From Eutreptiella sp. 'Long Island Sound 2002' (lineage: Eukaryota; Euglenozoa; Euglenophyceae; Eutreptiales; Eutreptiaceae), in NCBI GenBank assembly GCA_964036045.1, contig OZ038401.1, positions 33,532,397 through 33,596,396 of the forward strand: a stretch of 64,000 bases of DNA, written 5' to 3'. How positions within the stretch are numbered: position 1 is the first letter of the stretch; every line of letters starts with the position of its first letter. Of this stretch, positions 11,197 through 22,079 are shown piece by piece. The notes under the pieces were generated by a model that saw only the letters and a program-made list of their open reading frames with translations, ran no database searches and had not been told where the DNA came from. The position numbers were made by a program, and so were the translations under genes.

Positions 11197-11956
11197 ATTA
11201 CAAATGCATCAGTACCCCTTTCCCTGGAGGGGCATTGCACATTGGGTTTAGATACAATGGCAATCCCAGGGATGATGTTGGTATTCTATAGACATATTTC
11301 ATCTGTTGAGGTTTTACTGCGAAAGACTCGAACCAACATGCCTGGCATGGCTACAAACCACCACACCCTGACTCATGACTTAGAGTGCCCTGGCACCCTC
11401 CACCTTCCCACCCAATGTCATTTGTTACGATCAGTAGTGTGTTTTTTCGTGGCATGGGAGAAATGACAGTCAAAGGGTTTGGCAAGCATCTCACAAGAGT
11501 ATGTTTGAACACCAGGTGTGTGGGGAACACCGCATGCTGTACCCTCTGCCATTCTGCGGTACAGCCAAGATTTTTCCTCTACATCGGTGCCATGTGCTGC
11601 ACATTTGTGTGCAGGAGCCTGCAGGTGATTCTTTGCTGAAGTGCTGAGGGCTGGGGTGCTGGGGTGGAGGGAGGAAATGGCTTCTGGTTAGATCGTACAC
11701 AGAGCATTTGTCCAGCAACTGCTTTTTTTGTGGTGAAGCATAACAGCGTAACACTGTGTGCCAGGGCTGCGGACCTGACACCACATAGGGGGTTCGACGT
11801 CATAAATACCCCTATGGCCAGCTGTTGGTGATGTTAGGGGGCATTGGTGATGATGGGAGGCACTGGTGTGGGGGTTCGAAGACTGAGAAAGTGTGTCGAT
11901 TGGTGCTTCCGGGTGTATGCACTAGTTTGAGTTTTTAGAAATACATGGTGGTGAGT

Positions 11957-12045
11957 GGGGGTGGGTTGGAACCCAGACCACGGGCACCGTGCTGGACACC
12001 CTCTTTGCATTGGAAGAGCACCAAACGCCAGACCACTACGTCAGC
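11957..12045 (-). repeat. tRNA-like relic with long variable arm
   Basis: The minus strand has a D-arm-like GTAGTGGTCTGGCG, a CTCTT/AAGAG stem, a long variable region, and the T-arm-like CTGGGTTCCAACCCA. The pattern is that of a class II (Leu/Ser-type) tRNA, but loop sizes are off. A SINE head or dead tRNA is more likely than a functional gene. Confidence 0.3.
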
Positions 12046-13734
12046 TCCTCGCCCAGGGGGCTCAGAACCCCGAAATATTTTGCAGGCCTGAAACCAAACT
12101 CTGTTCCCTTCAGCAACTCCATTTCGCAGCAGAATATTGACTACAACAACGCCATGATTGGCCCTTTTGGAGGTGACTGGTCTCAGGCAAGGGGGGTTAC
12201 TTGGCGCCATGTGCATGCAAACAGATGCTCAGACCTTCTGTGGCGATTTTTCAGCCAAATCGTGTCTGCCTGAAAATGGTAGTTGTCACCACTGGGGCGT
12301 AAGGTCATAAAGGGAAGCCGATCAGGGAAGCCTGGAGATAGGATGGTTTTGCCACCAGTGCTTAAGGGTCCATGTGAAGGCGGATGTATTGACCTGCAGG
12401 CAGAAAGCCCACCTGGCTCATCCTGGACCCCCCCACCACAACCAGGAGGGTGCCTTTTAACGGGGTAATTGAGAAACCGGCCTTGAAAGTTCATACCATT
12501 TCACACCAAAAAGTCAAAGGACGTGTCTGTGGCATCGAACACCACCTATTTTGTGCCCAGGCCCGGACAATGGTACGGACTTCCGAGCACAATGCATCAC
12601 TGTGCTTCCCAATGCCATAAACCCCCAGCCTTCATTGCTCTACTTGCTGGAGTCTGGTCAGTGTGGTGGTGCTCCCTAAAGACTACCTGCACCATGTGGC
12701 AAAAGGCCTCGGATATCTTTCGCACTGGATGTGCCTTCATCCAACAACTTTTTCGAATGAGCATAGACTTGGTCGCAGGCCGCACTGAGTTTGCTGACGG
12801 AATCCACATACTTTTGGCACGTGGCGTGATGTCGTACTGCTACCTGAAAAATGAAGGTGTTGGCTTAAAACTTCACAGGCTGCAAGATATGAAAATGTGT
12901 TGGGGAAGGAGAGGGGGGGTTGGCCACCCAAGACCAACTGATGTTAAGTACTTGGGGGGTGCTGCCCTACTGCCGCCCCCCATTCTTTCCTCCACGGCTT
13001 GCTGTTGTGGCAGCTGTCTGAAAATCTCAAATGTGCCTTGCGGAGGGGGAAACAAAGCAAATCACTGTTTTTTTGGGGGGGTTCTAGTCTGAGGCAATCA
13101 AACTAAGAAGAATGGACCAGAGCCGACCAACCCAAAAGCCATTAAATCCAATGATGGTTCCCACGAAACTGCATGGTAGCAGATGTAAAATTTAGTGAAA
13201 CAAAGCTAAACCATCAGATGCCGTGAGGCAACGCACAAAAAGAAAAAAAAACGAAAAACCCCAAGTTGACAAAGAATCACGGCAAAAAACAGAGAGAACA
13301 CTGACCACTCACTTTTCCCTGCAGCACGAACCCACAAAACTGGAGCATTGCACTGGCCTTGTCTACTGTACAGCACGTGTGATGTGCCCTTTTCTGGCTT
13401 TCAGCATTTTGTGCGCCCTTTCATGCATCATTTGTTCACAGTGAATCCAGAGCTGAGGTCCTACAAGTTGCACAATATGTGCCCCAACAACCCACCCACC
13501 CACCCACCCAATCCCGGCCCCCTTCCAGGGGCTGCAGCTGCAGGGGGGTGGTACCTATGCACCACCCGCCCATGTTGGATGCAGTTTGACGGGAGGCCAC
13601 CACACCATTTGGGACACGTTTGTGAAGGGCAGTCCTTAGGGACTGTCTTTGTGGGGGGGGGGGGGGGAAGCTGTTAACTAAGATTTCAGCCCCGCTCCCC
13701 TCTCCCTTCGCCTGGCATCTGTGCCACTGGCCTG

Positions 13735-14001
13735 TTGGCGAGCGGTTGCCCAGTCAACCTGGCAGACAATGCAATCAACAAAACTCTGCCCAAAGAAAAT
13801 AGAGGAACTGGTTTCAGTTTCACACAGGGGACGGCAGTCAATGATGTTGGCAACAGGGCAGGAATCGACAATGATGTGGTCAGCACTGGTCAATACATCA
13901 CACACTTTTCCAATGCTCAGTCCTCAGTCCCAAACCCCAATACACCCAGGACGCAGAACACCCACCCTCCCGGTCTATTCCCCGCAATAATCACTGAATA
14001 G
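13735..14001 (+). CDS. Unidentified open frame
   Basis: The 88-codon frame has an ordinary, non-repetitive composition (for example TLPKENRGTGFSFTQG) and an ATG start. No family is recognised and no partner exon was found. It may equally be chance. Confidence 0.15.
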   Translation: MASGCPVNLADNAINKTLPKENRGTGFSFTQGTAVNDVGNRAGIDNDVVSTGQYITHFSNAQSSVPNPNTPRTQNTHPPGLFPAIITE

Positions 14002-14096
14002 CGCCCATCAGACTTTAGGGGCGATACCTGTGGGAGCAGCTGGGGGAGGGTCCACTGCTGCTGCCACGTATGCTGCTGCAGCCACTGCTGTTCCCC

Positions 14097-14369
14097 AAGA
14101 TGGGGCTGCCCTCGTCATGGCCATGGGAGGCCTCTTTCGCAGAGGCCTTCCTACGGCGGGTGGCACACGTGCGGTGGGCCCTAGGTCTAGGGTTAGTGAC
14201 GTACGTCAAGCTAGCCCTGGATTTTGAGACGCATGCCGGCCGGGCGCTGCCATCCACACCGTGGCATTTACTCCAAAGCAACATGGTGTCCCTTGGGCTA
14301 CGTGCTGAAATTGGCCCTAGACAAGCTGAAGAAGCACCAAACACACCCCACCCAGCCCTCTACCCCTAG
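14097..14369 (+). pseudogene. Possible retroelement C-terminal fragment
   Basis: The frame includes WALGLGLVTYVKLALDFE followed by THAGRALP, a pattern of 'L-+DFE--TGR-LP' that I associate loosely with C-terminal regions of algal retroelement proteins. No catalytic motif is present, so this is a weak call. Confidence 0.15.
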
Positions 14370-15996
14370 GTAGGGTGCCCACCACACAAGGCACAAAGGC
14401 AACACTGGTCTGATTCAGGCATCTCGGTTGCTGCCCCTCAATTTGAGGGTCCTTCAGAAATTTTTCTTGGTACCCAGAGTGGGCACTTAGGCACCTTGCG
14501 ACAAGCATCTCTACATCAGGCACGTGGTCCAGAGCAAGTGCAGAGTTGCCAAGTGTTTTGTTCTGTATTATCGACCCCCCCCACTTCCCAACTCCTACCC
14601 ATACATATTTGGTTGCCGCGTGGGTGTAAACACTGTTGACTATTGGATTGCAACCATTTTTTGCATCTATGTGGATATGCTCTATTGAGATTGTGTTCTA
14701 TGGCGCCACAACCGGGCCGGGTGCAAAAGCACGAGTGGGGACTACATCGTCAAGAGTTCTAGAAAGCTTCCGTCCGAAATGTGGGTTTGCATTGAGTGTC
14801 ACTGTCACTTCAAAATAGAATTTTGCTATTTGGACAAAATCCAGTGAAGTCACAGGGGCACAATAGGCCCTTTGCAAGGGCTTGAAGCACCCTCAATCTA
14901 GAGGCAGCAACAAGAGACCACAATATTGTAGCAGTGCAAGGGTGTGTGGGCTAGTCACTAGACCATAGGATGGCAAGAGGTGCCGCAAACTCCAATAGCA
15001 CAAGAGCTAGAAGCCAAATTGAATGCAATGATGCAACAGCAGGGCAATGGCCTGACAAATGCAGACACAACACTAGCTAGCCTTGCACGTCAAATCCACA
15101 TCTTTGGGGGTGCAAGTGCCCACCCAGGTGAGGCTTGCTGGCACAAGGATTCGATGGGGGGTAGAGTGCTAGGATTGTAAGTAGTGGTGCCTTTTGGTAC
15201 ATAGGTGACTGTTCCAGACCCCATACGAAAATGTAGATGTAGATGTAGACGCTTGTGTTGCGCAGATAGAACATTTACACTTCGAACACAAACATGGTGA
15301 TGCGGCCACTTCTGCATGCACAATGTTTCCGATACATGTTTGTCTTTATTAGTGTTGCCCACCAGACCTTTGAAGACGGTCCGTTGTGTTGCTGCTTTGG
15401 CTCGATTGTTTGTTTCTCCATCAGAGGTTATGCAGCCAGACCAGACCAGTAAGGATTGAACCGCCACTTTGTGGCACCCCTCCTCTCGACTTTCTTGTAA
15501 CATGTACATACTTGACCATAATGCTACTCCCAAGCCTCTCATCCAAGGCACTACATGCCAGCATGTGCTACCACAATGGATCACGAGTCATGGAAAAAAA
15601 TTGGGGGGGGGGCATCCACCAGTCCTAAGTGCAGCCCCTTGTTGGGGGTGGAATCATGGCAATGCCACGGTCCATAATGGTATTGAATGTTGGTATGTTC
15701 GGGACTATCTCGGCCCACTAGATTTCCACACGCACCGTGGAGAGAGGCATATATGACACCACACCCACAAGAGGCTGAGATGCAGCCACAACCGAGAGTT
15801 GGTTAGGGCTATTTGAGATGTTGAGAGGGCGACAGAGGGAGAGGATGGTGCTTGAATAGAGTTTATCCTAGGATAGGATGCTCGCGTAAAAACGCAGAAT
15901 GTAACGCAAATCAAGTTAGGATAGAGTGACGTTAGGTTGGGCAAACATGCAAGGTTTGGGAGGCAGGGACAACCCTCTCTTGCTTCCCGTTAGATT

Positions 15997-16056
15997 GCAT
16001 AGCGGAGGCGCCGCTATATGCGTCAATGCATAGCGGAGGCGCCGCTATGTGCGTCC
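15997..16056. repeat. Two tandem hairpins
   Basis: The sequence GCATAGCGGAGGCGCCGCTAT occurs twice, 31 bp apart. Each copy has inverted arms CATAGCGG and CCGCTATG (the first copy ends CCGCTATA). It could be a small protein-binding or foldback site. Confidence 0.6.
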
Positions 16057-16730
16057 ACTTCCTGATTTTGGTTCCGGGCTTCGTGATCCAGATTACATAT
16101 GCTCCCCGTGCAAACACTTCACACATATGCACGCATGTGACATCTCAATGCATGTGTGTGTTTAGAGAGTGTAGGATGTTTCAACCTAGCTAGTAACACT
16201 GAAACTGTGGGGTGAGATTCCCGACTTGCAAGGTGCGAAGACCAAGTTCAAACGGATCGGGAGGAGTGTGAACTGGAGAATGGGATGTGTGTTGGAGGCG
16301 TTTAGCAAGGGGCGCTCCGGCAAAGGGCTACTCCTTTGCACAGCGCTAAGAGTTAGCGGAGTGGGAGACTGGGGAAGCAGGGGACCTTAGGATGCAAGGG
16401 CGTTCGCGTTGGCTGGGCGTACGCCTGGTCCTTGTTCCCACGCGCCTTTGGTCCGTGGCGCTTTTTCCTTGGTCTCCCCGTGAGTGACCCTCCTCTTTTT
16501 TTGTTTCGGGTATCCCCACGGTAGATCCTCTCACACGCTCGCCCTGCACTGCAGATCCACTCACTGCACTGCACACACATACTACTCACAACATACTTCT
16601 CCGTTACCGGCAGATTGAGCGAGGAAAGTGAGATAGCAGCATTTGTAGATGTGTGGCCTTAAGGCATACCGTGATGGTTGTTCATACCTCTATGAGCTTC
16701 TCGTGGTACGGCTGCATGGTATGGGAAGTT

Positions 16731-16805
16731 TTAGCAAAAAAACAAAAGCACACACACAACCACATGAGAATGCAAACAAACAACTCGACAGTGTGCCGCA
16801 TCCCC
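16731..16805 (+). repeat. Left inverted end of DIRS-like element
   Basis: Begins TTAGCAAAAAAACAAAAGCA and runs to CCGCATCCCC. Its reverse complement matches 20031-20103 at roughly 80-85% by eye, including the block GGGATGCGGCACACTGTC. Confidence 0.75.
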
Positions 16806-16867
16806 TTGGGGAAGTGTCACCAAAGCGCGGAACGGGCCATAGATTCACTCTCAGCATCGTGGTTGGG

Positions 16868-16914
16868 ACGGTTGGGCTGTAGGTTCAAATGCAAAAATGC
16901 ATTGTGGGAAGAAG
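16868..16914 (+). repeat. Subterminal direct repeat, left copy
   Basis: The phrase AGGTTCAAATGCAAAAATGC plus GTGGGAAGAAGACA recurs at 21944-21987 as AGGGTCAAATGCAAAAATTT plus GTGAGAAGAAGACA in the same orientation. Both copies lie just inside the inverted ends of the element. The GGTTCAAATGC core also looks like a Pol III B box. Confidence 0.6.
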
Positions 16915-17123
16915 ACAAATACACGCACACCGCACCTTCCCACCCAAGGAGACTAGAGCCAACTCCGGGGAGGCTTGTGCGACGCAACGCCGCGGCCTCT
17001 GGAGGAGTCGGTGAGCCCGGTGGTGGGGTTGGTGGTGTTGTCAGCGAGTGCGCAACGGTCCTAGGCAAGATCGGAGATGGATCAGTGTGTGCAGGCCCGC
17101 CTATGGTCCGGCGAGTGGGATAG

Positions 17124-17480
17124 TTGGATGGATGTCCTCTCTGTGTGCGTTTGCCAAGGGCCCAGCTAGGGCTCTTGGCGCATTGCCTCCTCCAGTTTCT
17201 GGAGTGGGGGCGCGAGGCGGCTAAGGATCTCCAGCAGCTGGATTTTTTGCTTGTCATCGCCCTGGCGTTGTCGTTGCTGGACCCGGAGGTGTGGGAGTGC
17301 CTGTTACCTGACTCCACAACCCCGAAATTATTGATGCGGCGAATCCGGGAGGAGGTGTTGCAGCGCGCCAGGGAGTGTTGAGATCCCACGTGATATTTGG
17401 GACCAGTATGTGCCGCGCTCTTTTGAGTCCATGGCGAGTAGGAATTTCTTCGGGGTGGGCCCCGCTCGGATGAGGCGGTG
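17124..17480 (+). pseudogene. Pre-RT region of DIRS-like element
   Basis: One plus frame (17124-17381) is helical and coding-like (EWGREAAKDLQQLDFLL, then LLMRRIREEVLQRA). A second frame continues IPRDIWDQYVPRSFES, then NFFGVGPARMRRW, leading directly into the RT block. This is probably the gag-RT linker or RT N-terminus, broken by a stop and a frame change. Confidence 0.4.
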
Positions 17481-17992
17481 GTTATGCTGCGTGCACTGCG
17501 TGCTCAGAACTTATTGTTCCCCTTAACGCCGGGTCCTCGGGCCCGAATGGGGGTGTCTTTGCCATTCCGAAAACGCCGCAGAAATGCAGCTTGATCGTCA
17601 ATCTCATCCCGGTGAATAGAGCAATGAAAGACAAGCCGTAGAAGTTCTCTCTGCCGTTGGTGGAGGTCCTGGCCCTTCCGTCGTAGGTGGCGCAGCAGGG
17701 TTGGTCCTTTTTTCTTCCCTCCTTTTCAACGGCAAGGTGAGGTGTCTCAAGCCGGTATGGGAGGTTTTCTCCTTGCCGGGTGGGTGGGTGGGGGGTGAAC
17801 TGTGCACGTGCCACATTGACCTCAGTAATTGTTTTTGGTCGCTGCGCCTCCTAGAGGTTTTTTTGGGCGCTTTTCCGTATTTCGGACGGCAAGGGGGGAG
17901 TTTTGGCTTTTCGGTGTCTACCGTTCGGTTAGAAGAGCAGCCCAATCTTGTGCCAGAGGGTTTTGGAAAGGCTGATGGAGGAGGCCGGGTTG
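17480..17992 (+). pseudogene. DIRS-like reverse transcriptase, N-terminal part
   Basis: Reading across frames gives GVFAIPKTPQKCSLIVNLIP (RT finger block), HIDLSNCFWSLRL (palm with the first catalytic Asp) and LPFG-stop-KSSPILCQRVLERL, where TGG of the usual PFGW has become TAG. The coding match stops two to four codons later, where the 10-bp minisatellite begins. The Y-x-D-D box is therefore missing. Frame changes and stops show the gene is dead. Confidence 0.65.
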
Positions 17993-18874
17993 TAGGCCCC
18001 CATAGGCCCCCATAGGTCCCCCTAGATGCCGATGAGTCCCCATCGGCCCCCATCCCCATAGGTGCCCATAGGTCCCCATAGGCCCCAATAGGTCCCCATA
18101 GATCCCCATAGGCCCCAATAGGTCCCCATAGACCCCCAAAGGTCCCCATAGGCCCCCATAGGCCCCCATAGCTCCCCATAGGCCCCCATAGGCCCCCATA
18201 GGCCCCCATAGGTCCCCCTAGATGCCGATGAGTCCCCATCGGCCCCCATCCCCATAGGTGCCCATAGGTCCCCAAAGGTGCCCATAGGTCCCCAAAGGTG
18301 CACAAAGGTCCCCATAGGTCCCCAAAGGTCCCCGTAGACCCCCATAGGCCCCCATAGGTGCCCATAGGTCCCCATAGACCCCCATAGGTCCCCATAGGTC
18401 CCCATAGACCCCTATAGGTCCCCAAAGGTGCCCAAAGGTCCCCATTGGTCCCCAAAGGTGCCCATAGACCCCCAAAGGTGCCCAAAGATGCCCATAGGTC
18501 CCCAAAGGTGCCAATAGGCCCCCGTAGGCCCCCATAGGCGCCCATAGGCCCCCATAGGCCCCAATAGGCCCCCATAGGCCCCCAAAGGTGCCCATAGGCC
18601 CCCATAGGCCCCCATAGGTCCCCATAGGTCCCCATAGGTCCCAATGGCCCCCATAGGCCCCCAAAGGTCCCCACAAGCCCCCATTGGTCCCCATAGGTCC
18701 CCATAGACCCCCATAGGCCCCCATAGGTCCCCACAAGCCCCCATTGGTCCCCATAGGTCCCCACAGGTCCCCATAAGCCCCCACAGGTCCCCATAGGTCC
18801 CCATATGCCCCCATAGGTCCCCATAGGCCCCCATAGGCCCCCAAAGGTCCCCATAGTCCCCCAAAGGTCCCCAT
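17993..18874. repeat. 10-bp minisatellite (CCCATAGG[TC]C) inside RT
   Basis: About 880 bp of CCCATAGGTC/CCCATAGGCC units with CCCAAAGGTG variants. A larger block containing CTAGATGCCGATGAGTCCCC recurs near 18016 and 18210, indicating higher-order duplication of about 195 bp. Because 30 bp encodes ten residues, the minus strand shows long artefactual frames (GTYGGLWGPM repeats). It replaces the RT palm/thumb coding region between the QRVLERL block and RNase H. Confidence 0.95.
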
Positions 18875-18944
18875 GGTAGGAGTGTTAGTGTGTGTGTGGT
18901 GTGTGTGTTGGCATTGCCGGGCTAGTCGGTGTTGTCCCTCCCGA

Positions 18945-19844
18945 TGCAGTTGGGCAGAGGTCCTATGTATGTGTATGTGGATGCAACGCTTGATGCGGGC
19001 GTCTACCCTTTGGGATTGTTTTCACTTGGGTTGGGATCTCGGTCTACCGTTCTATCGGAGCAGCTGCGCGGAGGCGAAAGCCTTGTTATGGGGTATCAAG
19101 TTTATTTTGAATGTTGGGTTTAAGGAGGTGCAGCTGTTCGGTGAAAATGTGGCAGCGCTGATCCAGTACCTCCGGTGTAAGGCATGGGTTGGCAGGAGGT
19201 ATCAGCAATGGCTGTTGAAGAGCTTCAGGTTTCTTTGGACATCTTGCCTTGGTTTTATTGTATACCGCCACTGGGTGCGGGGCTCGGCAAACGCGGCGGA
19301 CCCCATCAGTAGGTTGCAGGTCCAGTTCGGAGGTGAGTTGTCATTGGCACGTGAAGCGGCGACACGTAGAGTAGGGGATTTGTGGGCTTTCCCGGACAGG
19401 AAAACGTTTTTCCTGTGGACACGGGCATGCCAGTGGGCCCGTTTGTGCTCCGCCAGGCGTGGCAAGCGGGGCTTCAGTCGCCAGCTCATGGGGAGGGCGG
19501 AGTTTCATGACATGTTTTTGAAGCATTGCTTGGAGGAGTCCCTGGAATCATGTCTTGAACCCCCCCCCCCCCCCCGCCTTGATGTTCTTTGCCCCCTTGT
19601 GTTGGCAAGATGGGGGACGCCCCTGTGTTGTGCCGGACCTTTACGTGTAGGGCCCTTGGCCTCTAGTGGTCCGCGTAGCCAGTCTCTTCCATGCGCAATG
19701 CTAGTGCCGGGTGTGGATGTACTTGGCATCTTTATTTCTTGTCTTTTGCGTGATTTGAGTGTTCGTTGTCATCGGCGAGGATACACTATTTGGCCCTATT
19801 TGGCGCCATGGCTGTTGCCACGGGTCGCGCCCGGCGCCAGGTGA
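18945..19844 (+). pseudogene. DIRS-like RNase H and tail
   Basis: RNase H motifs appear in order: MYVYVDATLDAGVYPLG (first Asp), a one-base frame change near 19060, AEAKALLWGIKF (Glu), VQLFGENVAALIQYL (usual Asp-Asn box reads Glu-Asn), and HWVRGSANAADPISR (final Asp). The last block is characteristic of DIRS-type RT/RNase H proteins. A further 170 codons without recognised motifs follow and include a 15-base C run near 19560. Confidence 0.65.
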
Positions 19845-20030
19845 CGGGGGCGTGTATGTTTATGTTGTGCCAGCCCATCCTATTTGTTTTCTATGTGCCG
19901 CCCTCGGGGTACCCCCCTGGCTTTTGGGGCTATCGAGGAGCACCTGAGGGGAGGGGGGGGGGGGGCTGTGCTCTTTCTCTATGGTGCCAGCATGCCCGAG
20001 CCTGCGGCAATTGGCAGGAACAAGCCCCAC

Positions 20031-20152
20031 GGGGATGCGGCACACTGTCAAGCGGTTTGTCTCCATTCTCGTGTGCTTGTGTGTGTGCTTTCGTTTTTTG
20101 TTAAATCTTAGCTCACTTTTTGAGCTATGACTTAGCTCTGTTTGATGTGTGT
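20031..20152 (+). repeat. Internal complementary region
   Basis: The left half (20031-20103) is complementary to the left end of the element and the right half (20103-20152) to its right end. The shared junction AAATCTTAGCTCACTTTTTG marks where the two ends would meet in a circle. It lies between the convergent RNase H and recombinase genes. Confidence 0.75.
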
Positions 20153-20249
20153 ATGCGCACTCGTACCACCTCGCATTGGTCCTTCACCGAAATCCCCTTC
20201 GGGACCGACATCCGTGTCTGGGACACGGAGGTCCAACAACTCCGCCAGG

Positions 20250-21460
20250 AAGATATCCTTGAGGGACAAATTGTCCATTCCCACTCCATCTCTTAGGTCT
20301 TTCTTGGCCACGGTAATACGACGTTCTCGTTGTCCGTAACGACAAAACCGTCCGGGGCCTCGCCATAGTAGGCAGCCACGAGCCAACGGACCGGCAGCCC
20401 CAGTCATCGTAGGGCCGCCAACCCGCCCCTCCTCCACGCATGCCATTTGGCATGGGCGCTCTCCAAGCCGTTGAGGGCTCCCGCCATGACCATCTGGAGG
20501 ATGGCCGGTCCTTGCGGGCAAAAGTGCGCCACGGGGACCGCGGACGTGGCCCCCGCGGCATCCAACCAGCGGAGCCAGGCCCGGCCGTATGCCCCCATCC
20601 TGCATTGCACGAGGGTCGGGTCAAACTTGACCGTGTGAAACCCCAAGCCCCAACTGCGGGACCCCCCTCGCCTGAGGGGGGCCGCTTCCCCCACCTTGAG
20701 AAGGCAGGCGAATGACAATACGGCCATCCTGTATGCTGTCTATTGCGCCCTACTAGTGCAAGCCGTCACGAAATCTTTGAGCTCTCCCAACGCCCACGTA
20801 CGGCCGGATGACCGCCGCCTTCGATGCCCATTTTGCGCATCGCCACACCCCGCTGCTGACGAAGTTGGGGGCCACCCCATGTCTTCCAAAGCACGCAACA
20901 CGGAAACCGCCACTCACAGGTAGCTCCGGGAGTAGCCCAGCTACAAGAGCTAGTACTTGTACTAGCATGCTGCGATTTCCAACTCTGCCACCATCGTGTA
21001 GCCGACCCAGAGGGCCAGCTTGCGGAAACGGGTATAGTATGCACCCATGGTTGATTTTGTCCACGGGGACGCTTGTAATGCAACACCACTGAGGCGATCT
21101 CGTCCTCCTTCCACAACCTCCTCCACTTTGCCCACACCAGGCGCCATACGACGTCCTCCCCATCCCGAAAGTCGCTTGGCTGCAATACCACCGACTCCGG
21201 CTCTGTGATCTGCCAATGGGGCATCGTCTCCATGAGTCAAACCCTGGGCACTCGTGAAACGAATGGTGTTTCACGCCCTGCCCCGCATTCTTGCACGCCG
21301 TCACTAGCGCGCTCGATACATCTATGGGCTCTGCCCCCGGCTTTGCCGTGTACAATCGGCGGTCCCCGTCGATCCTCAAGTTCGCCTTCATGGCCGCCGG
21401 CCTTTTAGCCAGCCACCACGTCTTCCTCGGTAGCCGTGGCACACCTACGAGGGAATTCAT
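20250..21460 (-). pseudogene. Tyrosine recombinase of DIRS-like element
   Basis: A minus-strand recombinase related to lambda integrase. Near the C-terminus LSFACLLKVGEAAPLRR stands where 'GLR-GE--' is usual, so the first catalytic Arg is Lys or displaced. Then come KWHAWRRGGLAALR (H-x-x-R), an in-frame TGA near 20403, and VRWLVAAYYGEAPDGF with the nucleophile Tyr. The N-terminal part (NLRIDGDRRLYTAKPGAEPI) is readable from 21460, and frames change at least twice. It lies in the right arm of the element, opposite in direction to RT/RNase H. Cleavage and joining of circular DNA is the known role of the family. Confidence 0.6.
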
Positions 21461-21553
21461 TGGATTTTGAGGGGGGCAGCCGCGAATTCACTGGATTTTG
21501 AGGGGGGGTGCGCGCGAATTCACTGGATTTTGAGGGGGGGTGGGCGCGAATTC
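21451..21553. repeat. Tandem GCGAATTCACTGGATTTTGAGGGGG
   Basis: Four units of about 27-32 bp, differing in the G-run length and a C/T. They sit inside the minus-strand recombinase ORF region and probably arose by slippage at the G runs. Confidence 0.85.
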
Positions 21554-21639
21554 AGCGCCACCAGTGGTGGTGGTTGCTTGGCTTGGCGTTGACTGCACAA
21601 AGCCCACTCCCTCCACATCCAACTCACATTGAGCCATGA

Positions 21640-21864
21640 CACAAAAAGCCCCAATCATCTTGGGCAATCCCACTTCGCTGTCTAACGGGACCCCGAACTT
21701 CTATGTGAAGTTGTCTTCCCACTTTTTGCGCCTTCCCGGCAGCACCGCCAGCGCCATCTCAACCTTGGACATCGCCCGAGCAATCTCGATCAACGGCACG
21801 TTGTCGATAAATGCTGAGCATATGGAGCCCCTGGCGAATGCTTCGAAATCCGCAACCGACATAC
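21640..21864 (-). pseudogene. N-terminal ORF part of the recombinase arm
   Basis: The minus frame begins MSVADFEAFARGSICSAFI, continues EIARAMSKVEMALAVLPG and meets one in-frame TAG before resuming GLPKMIGAFCVMAQCELD. Its composition is coding-like. It precedes the recombinase on the same strand and probably belongs to the same ORF or to a gag-like protein. Confidence 0.4.
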
Positions 21865-21865
21865 G

Positions 21866-22004
21866 GATAGATAGATAGATAGATAGACCGGGTCAAAACT
21901 TGATATCACGGAGCAGCCTCTGCGTGCGACCCACTACTGGTTTGCAGGGTCAAATGCAAAAATTTGCACCGTGAGAAGAAGACACACACACACACACACA
22001 CACT

Positions 22005-22037
<33 letters not shown>
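21866..22037. repeat. (GATA)n and (CA)n microsatellites with direct repeat copy
   Basis: GATA units lie at 21866-21887. The right copy of the subterminal direct repeat is at 21944-21987. It is followed by CA runs interrupted by TGTAC, up to 22037. Confidence 0.85.
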
Positions 22038-22042
<5 letters not shown>

Positions 22043-22075
22043 AGTTGAACCATAGCTGAGAAAGTGAGCTAAGAT
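22030..22075 (+). repeat. Right inverted end of DIRS-like element
   Basis: ACAAACAGAGTTGAACCATA followed by GAAAGTGAGCTAAGATT. Its reverse complement matches 20103-20152 at about 85% by eye. Confidence 0.7.
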
Positions 22076-22079
22076 TCCA

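Larger units (their letters stand above)
7680..11250 (-). mobile_element. LINE (non-LTR retrotransposon), 5'-truncated, interrupted
   Basis: Read on minus, the order is RT fingers/palm (11.25-10.78 kb), RT thumb (10.63-10.3 kb), RNase H first half (about 9.8-9.66 kb), RNase H second half (8.31-8.2 kb), then a Cys/His cluster (about 7.98-7.9 kb). This is the usual C-terminal order of a LINE ORF2. The endonuclease and the 5' part are absent, as expected for 5' truncation during target-primed reverse transcription. Frames change several times and about 1.2 kb is inserted within RNase H, so the copy is dead. Confidence 0.65.
11300..16700. other. Long stretch with few readable features
   Basis: Apart from the tRNA-like relic near 12.0 kb, possible fragments near 13.7-14.4 kb and the paired hairpins at 16.0 kb, I see no gene. 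G runs occur near 13.66 and 15.6 kb. A short CCCA run lies near 13.5 kb. Exons of spliced genes may be present but cannot be supported. Confidence 0.35.
16731..22075 (+). mobile_element. DIRS/kangaroo-like retrotransposon with internal complementary region
   Basis: The left end (16731-16805) and right end (about 22030-22075) are each the reverse complement of one half of a central block at 20031-20152. That block reads as the reverse complement of the two ends joined together, the signature of the DIRS internal complementary region used to make a circular intermediate. Between left end and centre lie RT and RNase H on plus. Between centre and right end lies a tyrosine recombinase on minus. 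DIRS-type elements integrate by a recombinase, so no target duplication is expected. The copy is decayed by stops, frame changes and a minisatellite in the RT. The opposed recombinase recalls what I remember of Volvox kangaroo, which should be checked. Confidence 0.75.

Noticed and set aside
17604-18874. Long minus-strand frames rich in GTYGGLWGPM (up to 416 codons)
   Set aside because: They are translations of the 10-bp minisatellite; a 30-bp period keeps frames open without selection.
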